Origin: a virus
Strand: one strand, 5' to 3'
Length of the DNA stretch: 64,000 bases
Virus record (IMG/VR): IMGVR_UViG_3300033233_000009
Span: 60,598-124,597 of that record
Shown: piece after piece, positions 32,013 through 40,075 of the stretch
Layout of the letters: each line of letters opens with the position of its first letter
Position numbering within the stretch: the first letter of the stretch is position 1
Notes under the pieces: generated by a model
Databases searched by the model: none
What the model saw: only the letters and a program-made list of their open reading frames with translations
Told to the model about the DNA's origin: nothing
Translations under genes and position numbers: made by a program

Positions 32013-32658
32013 TCGCATCGTCAGGTTTTCGGCGTACCCGAAGCCGAGCCGCGAGGACATCGCCAATCTGCTCCAGGATTACTTCGGGCTCGGCGGCGCA
32101 ACATCGATCAAGTGGAATACGGACCGGTTCGACGTGCTTATGGTCGGCAACTGCTCGTCGCCCCGGGCGCGCTACCGCGCGCGGCTCGGGCTCCCTGGCT
32201 CGGACCTGAAGATTATCGCGCGGCTCTCCTCGTACCGAGCGAACGGTGGCGTCACCGGTGTGTGTCGGACGTGCTCACGGACGAGGGCGAAGGAACTGTA
32301 CCCGCTCCCCGGGAAGGAGCCCGTCACGACGCGGACCAAGCGCGCGAGGAGTGCCGACGGGTTCGTTCGCGGGCTGCACAAGAAGGCGGTTTTGCTGCGC
32401 ATGCAGGGACGGGAGCGAGAGGGCCTTTTGCGGGACGCGCTGGAGCGTCTGCGTCACAATCGCGGCCCGTGGACGGAGCGCTACGACATTGCGAGCCGCG
32501 CACTCGCGGAGACGGCGCCAAAGGCGAGTAACCCCGAACCCACCACCGGTGCAACCGTGAAGCAGTACACCATCGTGGTCTGCGCGCCCCGAGTCGTGAC
32601 CACCTACGCTCGCACCTGGGACGGCTACGTTGCGCTCCAGCTCTGGTGGACGACATGA
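32002..32658 (+). CDS. Unknown basic protein, 218 aa
   Basis: GTG at 32002 within the end of the previous gene. The N-terminal half is alpha/beta; the middle holds CRTCSRTRAKELYPLPG and KRARSADGFVRGLHKKAVLL, strongly basic; the C-terminus is a separate beta segment (VKQYTIVVCAPRVVTTYART). DNA or RNA binding is plausible. No family recognised. Confidence 0.5.
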   Translation: MACDRIVRFSAYPKPSREDIANLLQDYFGLGGATSIKWNTDRFDVLMVGNCSSPRARYRARLGLPGSDLKIIARLSSYRANGGVTGVCRTCSRTRAKELYPLPGKEPVTTRTKRARSADGFVRGLHKKAVLLRMQGREREGLLRDALERLRHNRGPWTERYDIASRALAETAPKASNPEPTTGATVKQYTIVVCAPRVVTTYARTWDGYVALQLWWTT

Positions 32659-32714
32659 CCGCGTTCTTCCGCTACCTGTTCGGCCTCCTGATCCCGCGCG
32701 GTTGGGGGCACTGA
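32655..32714 (+). CDS. Possible 19-aa hydrophobic peptide
   Basis: ATG 32655 overlaps the previous stop; product MTAFFRYLFGLLIPRGWGH; TGA overlaps the next ATG. It fits the coupling pattern exactly and could insert in the membrane. Very short. Confidence 0.35.
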   Translation: MTAFFRYLFGLLIPRGWGH

Positions 32715-33193
32715 TGGCTGCACCCACCGTTGCTGTCTCGGCAGTGATCCTCGACGCGCTGCGACGGCGCGCGACAGAGGCGCGGTGGGAGCTGGGCCGG
32801 CTTCTGCTCGACCTGCTGCGCGCCGGGGCGGAGACGGTCCGGTTCGACGATGTGCGCGTAGCGGACGCCGTAGCCTCGGTCAGGGAGGCCGAGGCGGCGG
32901 TGACCGAAGCGGAGAGCGCGGCTGCCGAGCTGGAGCGGCTGCGGCAGGAGAACGCCGTGCTGCGCGGCGAGCTGGACGGGTTCCTGCCCCCGATGGACGG
33001 CCGCGGCACGACGGCGTCCGGGGAGGCGCTCCAGACCAACGCGGCGCTCCGCTCGCTCGTCGCCGCGTGGCAGCCGGTCGTGCGGGCAGCCGATGCGTGG
33101 CAGGGGGCCGGTGGGGGAGACCGAGCTGCCGAGGCGAAGCTGTTGGAAGCCCTGTACGGGCTCACCGACGCGCAGCGGGAGGCGGCCCGGTGA
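32714..33193 (+). CDS. Coiled-coil protein, 159 aa
   Basis: ATG at 32714. Residues 45-90 (DAVASVREAEAAVTEAESAA, ELERLRQENAVLRGELDG) form a clear leucine-zipper-like coiled coil, followed by a helical Trp-containing tail. No catalytic motif. Confidence 0.6.
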   Translation: MAAPTVAVSAVILDALRRRATEARWELGRLLLDLLRAGAETVRFDDVRVADAVASVREAEAAVTEAESAAAELERLRQENAVLRGELDGFLPPMDGRGTTASGEALQTNAALRSLVAAWQPVVRAADAWQGAGGGDRAAEAKLLEALYGLTDAQREAAR

Positions 33194-33303
33194 TCGGCAG
33201 CGTTCTGGGCGCGGTCGCGGCCATGGTGCTCGTGGTCGGCATCCGGGCAGCGGTCTACTACCCGTTCTGGAAGCGGCACCAATCGGAGCGGCACCATGAC
33301 TGA
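33190..33303 (+). CDS. Single-helix membrane micro-protein, 37 aa
   Basis: GTG at 33190 overlaps the previous stop. VIGSVLGAVAAMVLVVGIRA is one membrane helix with a basic C-terminal tail. Resembles spanin-like or holin-accessory peptides only in size. Confidence 0.5.
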   Translation: MIGSVLGAVAAMVLVVGIRAAVYYPFWKRHQSERHHD

Positions 33304-33508
33304 AAGCGCCGGCACCGGCCCGGACGTGACCACGCTCCGGGCGGCCATCGCGAAGGCCGACGCGCTGATCGCGCACTACCACCAGGGCATCACGCTCGCG
33401 CAGAGCCTGAAGCGGACGCTCGTGCTACGTCTGCTCCACGCGCAGTTCCAGAACCTCACCGTGTTCGAGCAGAACAAGCTGCTGCGTGGCTACGGGCTCG
33501 AACCGTGA
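33296..33508 (+). CDS. Small helical protein, 70 aa
   Basis: ATG at 33296 overlaps the previous gene by 8 bp. Two helices (LRAAIAKADALIAHYHQG, LKRTLVLRLLHAQFQNL). Unknown. Confidence 0.55.
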   Translation: MTESAGTGPDVTTLRAAIAKADALIAHYHQGITLAQSLKRTLVLRLLHAQFQNLTVFEQNKLLRGYGLEP

Positions 33509-33520
33509 AAGGGCTGTAGG

Positions 33521-33871
33521 ATGGCGACATCGAAGAAGCGAATCAGGCGACGGCGGAGCGAGTCGGAGGTGTCCGTGGCCATCAACGAGCGTGTCCACTC
33601 GCTGGAGGACGCCGTGTTTGCAGCGATGGACGCCGTCGAGCGTCACGCCGGGCTGCGCGCGGCAACGGAGATCGTGCCCGTTGCGCTGACCATGTTCGCG
33701 GCGCAGATCGCCTGGCACGAGACGCTGGCCACCGAGGAGGACTTCGTGAACGAGGCGCGGCGCTGCTTTCAGAAGATCGCGATCGCGCACGCGGGCTGCC
33801 GGCGCAGGACGCAAGGCCAGCCCGCGCACGGGGCGCCGGTGCACGGGGCACGGCGGGACGATCTGAATTGA
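33521..33871 (+). CDS. Basic helical protein, 116 aa
   Basis: ATG at 33521. Strongly basic head (MATSKKRIRRRRSE) then helices (VHSLEDAVFAAMDAVERHAG) and a basic tail. TGTAGGAT 11 bp upstream may be a -10. Probably binds nucleic acid. Confidence 0.5.
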   Translation: MATSKKRIRRRRSESEVSVAINERVHSLEDAVFAAMDAVERHAGLRAATEIVPVALTMFAAQIAWHETLATEEDFVNEARRCFQKIAIAHAGCRRRTQGQPAHGAPVHGARRDDLN

Positions 33872-34221
33872 GCGTGGCCGCACTGCGCGAGGAGTTGCAG
33901 CGCGAGCAGGTCGTCTGGGCGCTCGGATCCATGCGCCCTGTGAAGGACTGGGAGCGCTGGGGCCTGGCCAAGGCGGCACTGGAGGCGCACCTGCCACCCG
34001 GCACGCCGATGCGGCTCCCGCTCGGGCTCATGCCGGACTGGTACCGCCAGACGTTCGCCGACCCGACGCAGATTGATGGCCGCGTCGCGCTGATCGAGGC
34101 GAACTCGGCGGTGGTGACGGTGATCACTGCCACGCACTGGAACGGCGGCACGAGGTACTCGGTCGAGTCCGTCGCCTTCCTCGACGCGGTGCTGGCAGGC
34201 CAGGTAGGGGACGCCTCGTGA
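33868..34221 (+). CDS. Unknown 117-aa protein, paralog of next gene
   Basis: TTG 33868 overlaps the previous stop; GTG 33874 is an alternative start. Helical N-terminus, then beta end with VESVAFLDAVLAGQVGDAS. The following protein ends with MPTERFIDAVFDGTARDAS in the same position, so the two are likely tandem paralogs. Confidence 0.55.
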   Translation: MSVAALREELQREQVVWALGSMRPVKDWERWGLAKAALEAHLPPGTPMRLPLGLMPDWYRQTFADPTQIDGRVALIEANSAVVTVITATHWNGGTRYSVESVAFLDAVLAGQVGDAS

Positions 34222-34544
34222 CGCTCGCTTCCCTGAAAGAGGACAGCGAGTACGAGCTGATCGTGCGGACGCTGGCGGCCGGAACCACCGTGCGCGTATG
34301 GGGCTGGTTGAACGAAAGCATCGCGCGGCACGTGCCGAGCGGCACGCGCGTTCTGCTGGACGCTCCGGTGGTGCCGATCCTGCTCCGCGACCTGTCGCCC
34401 GAGCCACAGGGCCAGGTCGCCACGGTGCTCGATTGGGATGCGTACAACGTCCGGTTGCTGTTCAGCGACGGCCAGCAGGTCTGGATGCCGACCGAGCGCT
34501 TTATCGACGCGGTGTTCGACGGCACGGCAAGGGACGCCTCGTGA
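34218..34544 (+). CDS. Unknown 108-aa protein, paralog of previous gene
   Basis: GTG at 34218 overlaps the previous stop. Helix, then VLLDAPVVPILLRDL and QVATVLDWDAYNVRLLF strands, ending FIDAVFDGTARDAS. Shares architecture and last 15 residues with the upstream gene. Unknown role. Confidence 0.55.
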   Translation: MTLASLKEDSEYELIVRTLAAGTTVRVWGWLNESIARHVPSGTRVLLDAPVVPILLRDLSPEPQGQVATVLDWDAYNVRLLFSDGQQVWMPTERFIDAVFDGTARDAS

Positions 34545-35422
34545 CGCTCGCGGAGATTCGCGCGGAGGTCGAGCGGCACCTGGCGGTGTCGGCCCTCTCG
34601 GGCGCGAGCCGGGCGGTGAGCGAGGGGACGGCCCAGCGCGTCCTGGCGGCCCTGCTGCGCGCACACCTGCGGCCGCGGTGCACCCTGCTTTGGTACGGCG
34701 AGCCCTGGCTGCTGGAGCGGTTCGAGCACGGCGACCTGATCTTCCACCGCCCCCGGAGCGTGATCCGTCTCGATCGACTTCCTGACGGCGCTCCGGCGGG
34801 GCGGCGTGCGGGACGACCCGGCCGGCGCGGAAGCGCCCGTAACGTGACGGTTGCTGCGCGTCACGTTACGCCCGTCCGTTACGCCTTCGGTTGCAGCCAG
34901 GACGGAACGAAGGTTGCGCCGGGGGCTGCCTACGCTGCCAGTGCCGCCAGTGGCGTTGGCACGGCGGGTGCAGGCTGGGGGAGCATGACGAACATGAAGC
35001 TGGCCGATGGCGAGTACCGGGTGCGAGAGACGACGCGGAACCCGCTCCCTGCGAGGGAGCACCGGAAGGAAGGCGGCTGGCTCCGCGCCGCCGTGTGGGA
35101 CCGTGGACTGCAAATCACGGTCAAGGATGGCCGACTGAGCGGCTACCCCGGCCACGGTCGGCACCCGCCGCCGCTCACCGCTGCGCAGCAACGACTGGTC
35201 TGTCAGGCAATCACCCCGATGCTGACGCCGTGGGCGCCAAGCGTGCCGAGTGAACTTCACGAGCTTCCCTACCAGGGCGCAAGTCGGGTTCTCGATGCCC
35301 TCGCACTCGCGGGGAAGATCACGCTCGACGACGTGCGCGAGGCGTGCGCGGTCGTCAAGGCAGTGCGAGACATCGACGAGGTGTTCGAGGGCCTCCGCGC
35401 TCTGCACGGGGGTGCGTCGTGA
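34541..35422 (+). CDS. Two units read as one 293-aa frame across a promoter region
   Basis: GTG at 34541 overlaps the previous stop and opens a frame with no stop until 35422. Residues 1-85 look like the two preceding proteins, residues 86-148 are low-complexity Arg/Gly/Ala sequence read through DNA dyads and a promoter, and residues from Met149 (ATG 34985) form a separate domain (KLADGEYRVRETTRNPLP onward). Expected biology is two genes; the stop of the first seems lost, or a fused protein plus an internal start at 34985 are both made. Confidence 0.5.
   Translation: MTLAEIRAEVERHLAVSALSGASRAVSEGTAQRVLAALLRAHLRPRCTLLWYGEPWLLERFEHGDLIFHRPRSVIRLDRLPDGAPAGRRAGRPGRRGSARNVTVAARHVTPVRYAFGCSQDGTKVAPGAAYAASAASGVGTAGAGWGSMTNMKLADGEYRVRETTRNPLPAREHRKEGGWLRAAVWDRGLQITVKDGRLSGYPGHGRHPPPLTAAQQRLVCQAITPMLTPWAPSVPSELHELPYQGASRVLDALALAGKITLDDVREACAVVKAVRDIDEVFEGLRALHGGAS
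34838..34870. promoter_or_regulatory. 12-bp perfect inverted repeat CGTAACGTGACG
   Basis: CGTAACGTGACG (34838-34849), 9-bp loop, CGTCACGTTACG (34859-34870), then CCGTCCGTTACG as a further half-site. About 90-120 bp upstream of the GGCAC-N5-GTGC element at 34957, the usual distance of a sigma-54 activator site. Confidence 0.6.
34957..34972 (+). promoter_or_regulatory. Candidate sigma-54 promoter (GG-N10-GC)
   Basis: TGGCACGGCGGGTGCA, preceded by GCTGCCAGTGCCGCCAGTGG operator-like half-sites; ATG 34985 lies exactly 27 bp after the first G of GG. Confidence 0.55.
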
Positions 35423-35697
35423 GCCGCGCCGTGGCGGGGCAGGCGCGCCGCAAGATGCGCGCGGCGGAGGCGTCCGAACGCGCCGAAGCGAAGGCGCTGG
35501 CAGCTTGCGCGGACGGCTGGGCGCCGTTCCCCGGCTCCGGCGTGCAGCTTGCGACGCTGCGCCGCCTGGAGGCGCGGGGACTGATCGAGTACCGCTCTGA
35601 GGTCACTGACGGGCGCATCACGGCCCGGTACCGGAAACTTGCCGCCGAGGCTGAAGGCACTGCGGGGCCGCTGAACGCGCCATGCTCGTCCGCCTGA
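35419..35697 (+). CDS. Small winged-helix-like protein, 92 aa
   Basis: GTG at 35419. Basic N-terminal helix, then VQLATLRRLEARGLIEYRSEVTDGRITARYRK, a recognition helix and wing typical of small phage wHTH proteins. Likely DNA binding. Confidence 0.6.
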   Translation: MSRAVAGQARRKMRAAEASERAEAKALAACADGWAPFPGSGVQLATLRRLEARGLIEYRSEVTDGRITARYRKLAAEAEGTAGPLNAPCSSA

Positions 35698-35897
35698 TGC
35701 CACGCACGGAATTCGTCATGCTGCACCCGACGACCGAGAACGCCGCGCTCTACCACTGGCGGCCCGTCGGCGAGACGGTGCGCGGCGCACGCACGACGTG
35801 GTGCTCGGGAGTGCGATGTGCCCGGCGGCGCAGGATCGCGCGCGGCGGGCGGGGCGGCTCGGTCACGTTTCGTGACCGGCACGGCGGGTGCAGGTAG
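35682..35897 (+). CDS. Doubtful small protein, 71 aa
   Basis: ATG at 35682 overlaps the previous gene. The first 45 residues look plausible (ENAALYHWRPVGETVRGART), but the last 25 are Arg/Gly-rich and read across dyads and a promoter. Could be a truncated gene. Confidence 0.35.
   Translation: MLVRLMPRTEFVMLHPTTENAALYHWRPVGETVRGARTTWCSGVRCARRRRIARGGRGGSVTFRDRHGGCR
35861..35893 (+). promoter_or_regulatory. GGTCACG-TTT-CGTGACC dyad abutting a sigma-54-like element
   Basis: The perfect 7-3-7 dyad (35861-35877) touches GGCACGGCGGGTGC (35878-35891), which keeps GG-N10-GC. ATG 35917 follows after AGAGG. Here the 27-bp rule does not hold (39 bp). Confidence 0.5.
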
Positions 35898-35916
35898 GAT
35901 GCTACAGAGGCAAGCC

Positions 35917-36234
35917 ATGAAGCACACGCTGACGCAACCACAGGCCGCCGCGCTGCGCATCCTGGTGCAGGAGGGGAGCGTGCCCTACGGGTACGGGCGG
36001 TTCGGTCGCTCCATGGCACGACTGGTGCGCGAGGGCCTGGCCGTGGTGCGCGGCGCCACCGCCGAGCCGACCGCAGCGGGCATCGCTTGGGTCGAGCGCG
36101 CGCTCGCGAAGCGCATGGCGGAGGCGACGGCGGCGCACGGTACGCACCTGCCAAGCCACCTGCGCGGCGACTTCGACGAGAGCATTGCCGCGCTCGCGCG
36201 GGCGCATGATCGGCTGGCGGGCAGGGCGTCGTGA
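35917..36234 (+). CDS. Winged-helix-like protein, 105 aa
   Basis: ATG at 35917. LTQPQAAALRILVQEGSVPYG, SMARLVREGLAVVRGATAEPTAAG is a helix, recognition helix (MARLVREGLAVV) and wing. Probable DNA binding. C-terminus is helical. Confidence 0.6.
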   Translation: MKHTLTQPQAAALRILVQEGSVPYGYGRFGRSMARLVREGLAVVRGATAEPTAAGIAWVERALAKRMAEATAAHGTHLPSHLRGDFDESIAALARAHDRLAGRAS

Positions 36235-36704
36235 GCAAGGCGGCGAAAGCCTCGACCATGACGGACGAGCGTAGCCTGGTCTGGTGGCAAGCCGAGGCGC
36301 TCCGCCTGCAACGTGCCCTGGACGCGGTGCTGCCCCGCCCGCAGGTGTGCCTCCCGCTGCCGGAAGTGCCAGAGCCGACCAGCGGTGCGGCGCCGAGTCG
36401 CACCAATCGCTACGTGCGCCTGACCGCGCGGGAGCTGGCCACGCTGGAGCTGGTCTACGTGGAGCTACTCAGCGGCGGCCGGTTCGCGCGCGTGCTGCCC
36501 GCCTCGTACGACCCGCTGCCCGCCGACGAATCGGAGGTCGATGACTTCATCGCGCGGCGCACCGAGGAATGGCGCGAGGGGCTCGCGCGGCGGCTGGAGC
36601 GGATCTTCATGCGCCACGACCGGCGGGAGCGCGTCGTGCGCGCCCTGGAGGGCAAGCTGCTGCCCTACGATGACGACGACGACGATCCGGGGGAGACACC
36701 GTGA
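36231..36704 (+). CDS. Unknown 157-aa protein
   Basis: GTG at 36231 overlaps the previous stop. Helical, Arg-rich (ARRLERIFMRHDRRERVVRAL), with an acidic Asp run near the end (YDDDDDDPGETP). No family recognised. Confidence 0.5.
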   Translation: MSKAAKASTMTDERSLVWWQAEALRLQRALDAVLPRPQVCLPLPEVPEPTSGAAPSRTNRYVRLTARELATLELVYVELLSGGRFARVLPASYDPLPADESEVDDFIARRTEEWREGLARRLERIFMRHDRRERVVRALEGKLLPYDDDDDDPGETP

Positions 36705-37069
36705 GCGCTCGCGATCCGCGCTCTCTCCCGCCGGGCGCCTTCGCGCTGTCCGCGGACGGCGAGTGGACGACCGCGCCGGGGTTCGGTGGGAAGCGCAAGC
36801 GCCCGCGCACCACGATCATCCATGTGAACCAGCACGTCATCCGTCGCAACGGAAAGACGGGCGAGCGGAACCCGACGCTGACCGTGAAGCAGGGGAAGCG
36901 GAACCGCTACGCGCAGAAGGTCATCATCGAGGGCCCCTCCCGCGTCGTCTACAGCCCGGACAAGCCGCTGAGCTGCGGCGCCAAGGTCTGGATCGCCACG
37001 GAGAGCCCGGTGACCCTCGTGGGCGAGCAGGCTGTGCCGGCGCGAGGGCGCCGCGTCTGCAAGACGTGA
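36701..37069 (+). CDS. Unknown 122-aa basic beta-rich protein
   Basis: GTG at 36701 overlaps the previous stop. Lys/Arg-rich strands (TTIIHVNQHVIRRNGKTGE, RYAQKVIIEGPSRVVYS). The pattern (IHVNQHVIRRN, then CGAKVWI near the end) is a recurrent small phage protein of unknown role. Confidence 0.55.
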   Translation: MSARDPRSLPPGAFALSADGEWTTAPGFGGKRKRPRTTIIHVNQHVIRRNGKTGERNPTLTVKQGKRNRYAQKVIIEGPSRVVYSPDKPLSCGAKVWIATESPVTLVGEQAVPARGRRVCKT

Positions 37070-37084
37070 ATAGACCGCCCCCGC

Positions 37085-37113
37085 TTGCCGTCAGTCCTGC
37101 CAGCGGCTACACT
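37085..37113 (+). promoter_or_regulatory. Promoter with CTGCCAGCGGC in its spacer
   Basis: TTGCCG (37085-37090), 17-bp spacer, TACACT (37108-37113), then GCCGCC. AGGAAGGA precedes ATG 37139, so this transcript has a short leader. Confidence 0.65.
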
Positions 37114-37138
37114 GCCGCCAGCCCCAGGAAGGAACACC

Positions 37139-37876
37139 ATGGCCGAGGTCACCATTTCCATCGAACGTGCACGGGGGTGCGGGTACCGGAAACCAAGCAA
37201 GGGCGGCGTGGGCATCTACCTCGTCGCCGACGGGACCGAGGCGCCGTGCGGGCTGCTCCCCTACCCGCTGGAGGTCTGCCCGTGCTGCGGCGGCGGGATC
37301 AAGGCGACCCGCGGCTGGCAGTGGATCACGCCCCAACTGATGTTCGTTGGCGACGTGATGAGCGCGCTCGCTGGGACCGCGCGGGACTGCGAACGATCCA
37401 CGCAGATCCAGCGCTTCAAGGTGGACGGGCAGCGCCTGACGGGCTGCTCGCTGTGCCCGATCGGCACGCCGCCGCCCGGCCTGCACGGCCTTCTGTGGGT
37501 CGGCGAGAAGTTCTACGCGACGCCCGACGACTTCCAGCGCGAGGCGGGAGCGATGGGGGTCTCGCGCAAGATCAAGGCGGTCCCCCGCGGCTTCGTGCTC
37601 GGGGAGACGTGGGTGTTCCTGGCGCACCGGCGGAGCGTGCGGAACCCCGCGACGGGCGAGTGCGAGTTCGCTGGCGTCTTCACCGCGTTCAAGCCGCGGC
37701 AGGTCGATCTGGTGATCGCGGACGAGCACGACGTGCCGGAAGCGGCGGAGAACCTGGCGGAACGCCTCGGCGAGGGCGCGCGGATCGTCAAGGTCGTGCG
37801 CGACGTGGACGCGCAGCTCGACCTCGGCGCTCCCGCGGTTCCGGCCCCGGCGGCGCAGCCGACGGTGAGCCCGTGA
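37139..37876 (+). CDS. Unknown 245-aa zinc-ribbon protein
   Basis: ATG at 37139 with AGGAAGGA RBS. GCGYRKPSKGGVGIYLV, then CPCCGGGIKATRGWQW and CSLCPIG provide zinc ligands, and VGEKFYATPDDFQREAGAMGVSRKIKAVPRGF is a conserved-looking core. A large recurrent phage protein of this type exists without assigned function. It heads its own transcription unit. Confidence 0.65.
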   Translation: MAEVTISIERARGCGYRKPSKGGVGIYLVADGTEAPCGLLPYPLEVCPCCGGGIKATRGWQWITPQLMFVGDVMSALAGTARDCERSTQIQRFKVDGQRLTGCSLCPIGTPPPGLHGLLWVGEKFYATPDDFQREAGAMGVSRKIKAVPRGFVLGETWVFLAHRRSVRNPATGECEFAGVFTAFKPRQVDLVIADEHDVPEAAENLAERLGEGARIVKVVRDVDAQLDLGAPAVPAPAAQPTVSP

Positions 37877-38202
37877 GCGGCCCGGCGCTAGTCCTGGTCA
37901 TCGGGTCGGACCGGGCGCCGCACGGGCTGTCCGCCCTGGAGGAGCGCCTGGGTGTCTGGGTCGAGTGGATCGAAGGGTCCACCCGGACCGTGGACCAGGC
38001 CGTGCGGCGGATCCGGTCCGCCTCGGTGGCCGGGCTGATCGTGCTCGACGGGTTCATGCCGCACCGCCTGTTCGGTGTGCTGCTGACGGCCAGTCGGGAA
38101 GCCGGCGTGCCCCTGGCCTACGCCGGGCGGGGCGGCAAGGCGGCGCTGGCTGCCGCGGGGCGGGCCCTGGCTGCCGCCCTGGCCGCGCGGCGCGGGGCAT
38201 GA
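37873..38202 (+). CDS. DUF2325-like protein, 109 aa
   Basis: GTG at 37873 overlaps the previous stop. ALVLVIGSDRAPHGLSALEE, then VEWIEGSTRTVDQAVRRI and GLIVLDGFMPHRL have the Rossmann-like strand and position pattern of DUF2325 proteins, which occur in several phage and genomic-island contexts. Assignment is by pattern only. Confidence 0.6.
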   Translation: MSGPALVLVIGSDRAPHGLSALEERLGVWVEWIEGSTRTVDQAVRRIRSASVAGLIVLDGFMPHRLFGVLLTASREAGVPLAYAGRGGKAALAAAGRALAAALAARRGA

Positions 38203-38654
38203 CGGCAGCGCGTCGCCGGACGGCGGCGGGCGCGTCCTGGCGCCACCGGGGACCGCTCGTGGTCCCGGAGCCGGCCGCTCCCTGGCCGACCACCTACCTG
38301 GCCCGGCTCGACGCCCTGGCCGCGCAGCAGGATGCCCTTCAGGCCCGCCTGCGGCCCCTGCGCGACGCAGCGCGTGCCTTCCACGTGCTCGGCGCTCTCG
38401 GGCCTGGCGAGGGAATCGAGGTGCAGGCCCGCTGGCCCCTGCCGGCGGGCGCCGTCCTCGTCGTCCGGGCGGGCTACAAGCTGCACACCGACGTCGGCGC
38501 CATCGGTGCGGGCGTGGTGCCGCAACCCGATCCCCTGGTGTGCCTGGCGTCGGCCCTGCACAGCCCCGCGCTGTGGGCCGAGGCGATGGGCGTCTTCCGC
38601 GAGGCCGCAGCCTGGGCTGCCGAGCAGGCAGCGATCTACGCCGTACCCGAGTAG
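38199..38654 (+). CDS. Unknown 151-aa protein
   Basis: ATG at 38199 overlaps the previous stop. N-terminal basic tail, then a coiled-coil helix (LDALAAQQDALQARLRPLRD) and an alpha/beta end. Ends 15 bp before the integrase. Unknown. Confidence 0.55.
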   Translation: MTAARRRTAAGASWRHRGPLVVPEPAAPWPTTYLARLDALAAQQDALQARLRPLRDAARAFHVLGALGPGEGIEVQARWPLPAGAVLVVRAGYKLHTDVGAIGAGVVPQPDPLVCLASALHSPALWAEAMGVFREAAAWAAEQAAIYAVPE

Positions 38655-38669
38655 ACTCTCGCGGAGAGC

Positions 38670-39707
38670 ATGGCCTCTCCGTCGCGTCCCCTCGACCCGC
38701 CCAGCAGGGATCTGCTTCGCCTCGACGCACGCGGCGCACTCGACCCGGCGAAGGCCGCGGAGCTGCTGACCGCCGTGGACGACGCCGCGGCATTCGTCCA
38801 GGCGGCCCGGTCGAAGGGAACCCGCGACGCCTACGCCTCGGACTGGCGACAGTTCGCCGCGTGGATCGAGTCGCACGGGCTCGACGCGCTGCCCGCCGAT
38901 CCGCGCATGGTCGCGCTCTGGCTCGGCCACATGGCGCGCGCGCTCAGCCGCAGGCCCGCCAGTATCCGCCGGATGCTTTCGACGATCGGCACCGTCCACA
39001 AGCGCGCCGGTCACCCGAACCCCTGCGAGCAGGAGGTGGTCCGCGAGGCCATGCGCGGCATCGCGAACACGCTCGGCGTTCGCCCGAAGCGCGCGGCGCC
39101 GCTCCTGATCCCCCACCTGGAAGCGCTCGTCGGAGGCATGGGGGCTGACCTCCGCGGCGTGCGCGACCGCGCGATCCTGCTCACCGGGTGGAGCGGTGCG
39201 CTCCGCCGAAGCGAGATCGCGGGACTCCTGGCCGAGGATCTGACCTTCCTCGACAAGGGCGTGAGCGTGCTGATCCGCCGGAGCAAGACCGACCAGCAAG
39301 GCGAGGGGCAGCACGTCGCGCTGTTCTACGCGACCCGCACGGCGCTCTGCCCGGTGCGGGCCCTGCAAGAGTGGATGGAGCGCGCCGGCATCACCGAGGG
39401 GCCCGTGTTCGTGCGACTCAGCGGGCACCGGAAGGACCCGCAGTTGATCGCGGACCCGCTCGCGCCCGAAATGATCCGCTACATCGTCCAGACCTGGACG
39501 AAGCGGGCGGGCGTGCAGCCCGAGCAGCTCGGCGCGGTGTTCAGCGCGCACTCGCTCCGCGCGGGCTTCATCACCGAGGCGGCCCGGAGCGGCAAGGCCG
39601 AGTGGATGATCGCCAAGCAGTCGCGCCACAAGAGCGCCGACGTGCTCCGCAGCTACATTCGCGTGGCCGACACGTTCCAGGGCAACGCGGGCGAGGGGCT
39701 GCTGTGA
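38670..39707 (+). CDS. int: Tyrosine recombinase (integrase), 345 aa
   Basis: Catalyses site-specific strand exchange, probably phage integration and excision. Two domains: a SAM-like core-binding region (residues about 40-140, with TRDAYASDWRQFAAWIESHG) and a catalytic domain with R179 (SGALRRSEI), K206 (RRSKTDQQ), H294 and R297 (HSLRAGF), H320 (SRHKSADVL) and nucleophile Y329. All key residues are present. An initiator-like tRNA gene lies 410 bp downstream. The presence of an integrase argues for a temperate lifestyle. Confidence 0.92.
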   Translation: MASPSRPLDPPSRDLLRLDARGALDPAKAAELLTAVDDAAAFVQAARSKGTRDAYASDWRQFAAWIESHGLDALPADPRMVALWLGHMARALSRRPASIRRMLSTIGTVHKRAGHPNPCEQEVVREAMRGIANTLGVRPKRAAPLLIPHLEALVGGMGADLRGVRDRAILLTGWSGALRRSEIAGLLAEDLTFLDKGVSVLIRRSKTDQQGEGQHVALFYATRTALCPVRALQEWMERAGITEGPVFVRLSGHRKDPQLIADPLAPEMIRYIVQTWTKRAGVQPEQLGAVFSAHSLRAGFITEAARSGKAEWMIAKQSRHKSADVLRSYIRVADTFQGNAGEGLL

Positions 39708-40075
39708 AGCGGAAGGACGCGGAGGCGCTCCTCGGCTCGCGCGTGAGCGTCTGGACCGCCATGAACGGCGAGTACGTCGGGACGCTCGTGGACGTGGTCG
39801 GGAGCCCCTGGCGCGCAAAGGTGCAGATCACCGGCGTGCTCGCGCCCGCGGCGTTCGAGTGGAGCCGTGGGAGCCGGCAGCGCCCCGGCTTCCGCCCGGG
39901 ACAGGTCGTCGAGGTGGGCGGCGCGAGCGTGCGGCCAACGGCCGACCCCGGCACGACGTACGAGCAGGCGCTCCGCGTCGCCGCCGAGGTGGCGGAGGCG
40001 TCGGCAGCGACCGCCGGACCGCGCGACGTGTCCACGCTGCTCCGCGTCGCGGCGCACTACCGTGGTCAGCTCTAG
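39704..40075 (+). CDS. Small SH3-like protein, 123 aa
   Basis: GTG at 39704 overlaps the integrase stop. SRVSVWTAMNGEYVGTLVDVVGSPWRAKVQITGVLAP is a beta-barrel-type pattern; the end is helical. Coupled to the integrase, so it might be a recombination accessory factor, but no motif proves it. Confidence 0.55.
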   Translation: MKRKDAEALLGSRVSVWTAMNGEYVGTLVDVVGSPWRAKVQITGVLAPAAFEWSRGSRQRPGFRPGQVVEVGGASVRPTADPGTTYEQALRVAAEVAEASAATAGPRDVSTLLRVAAHYRGQL

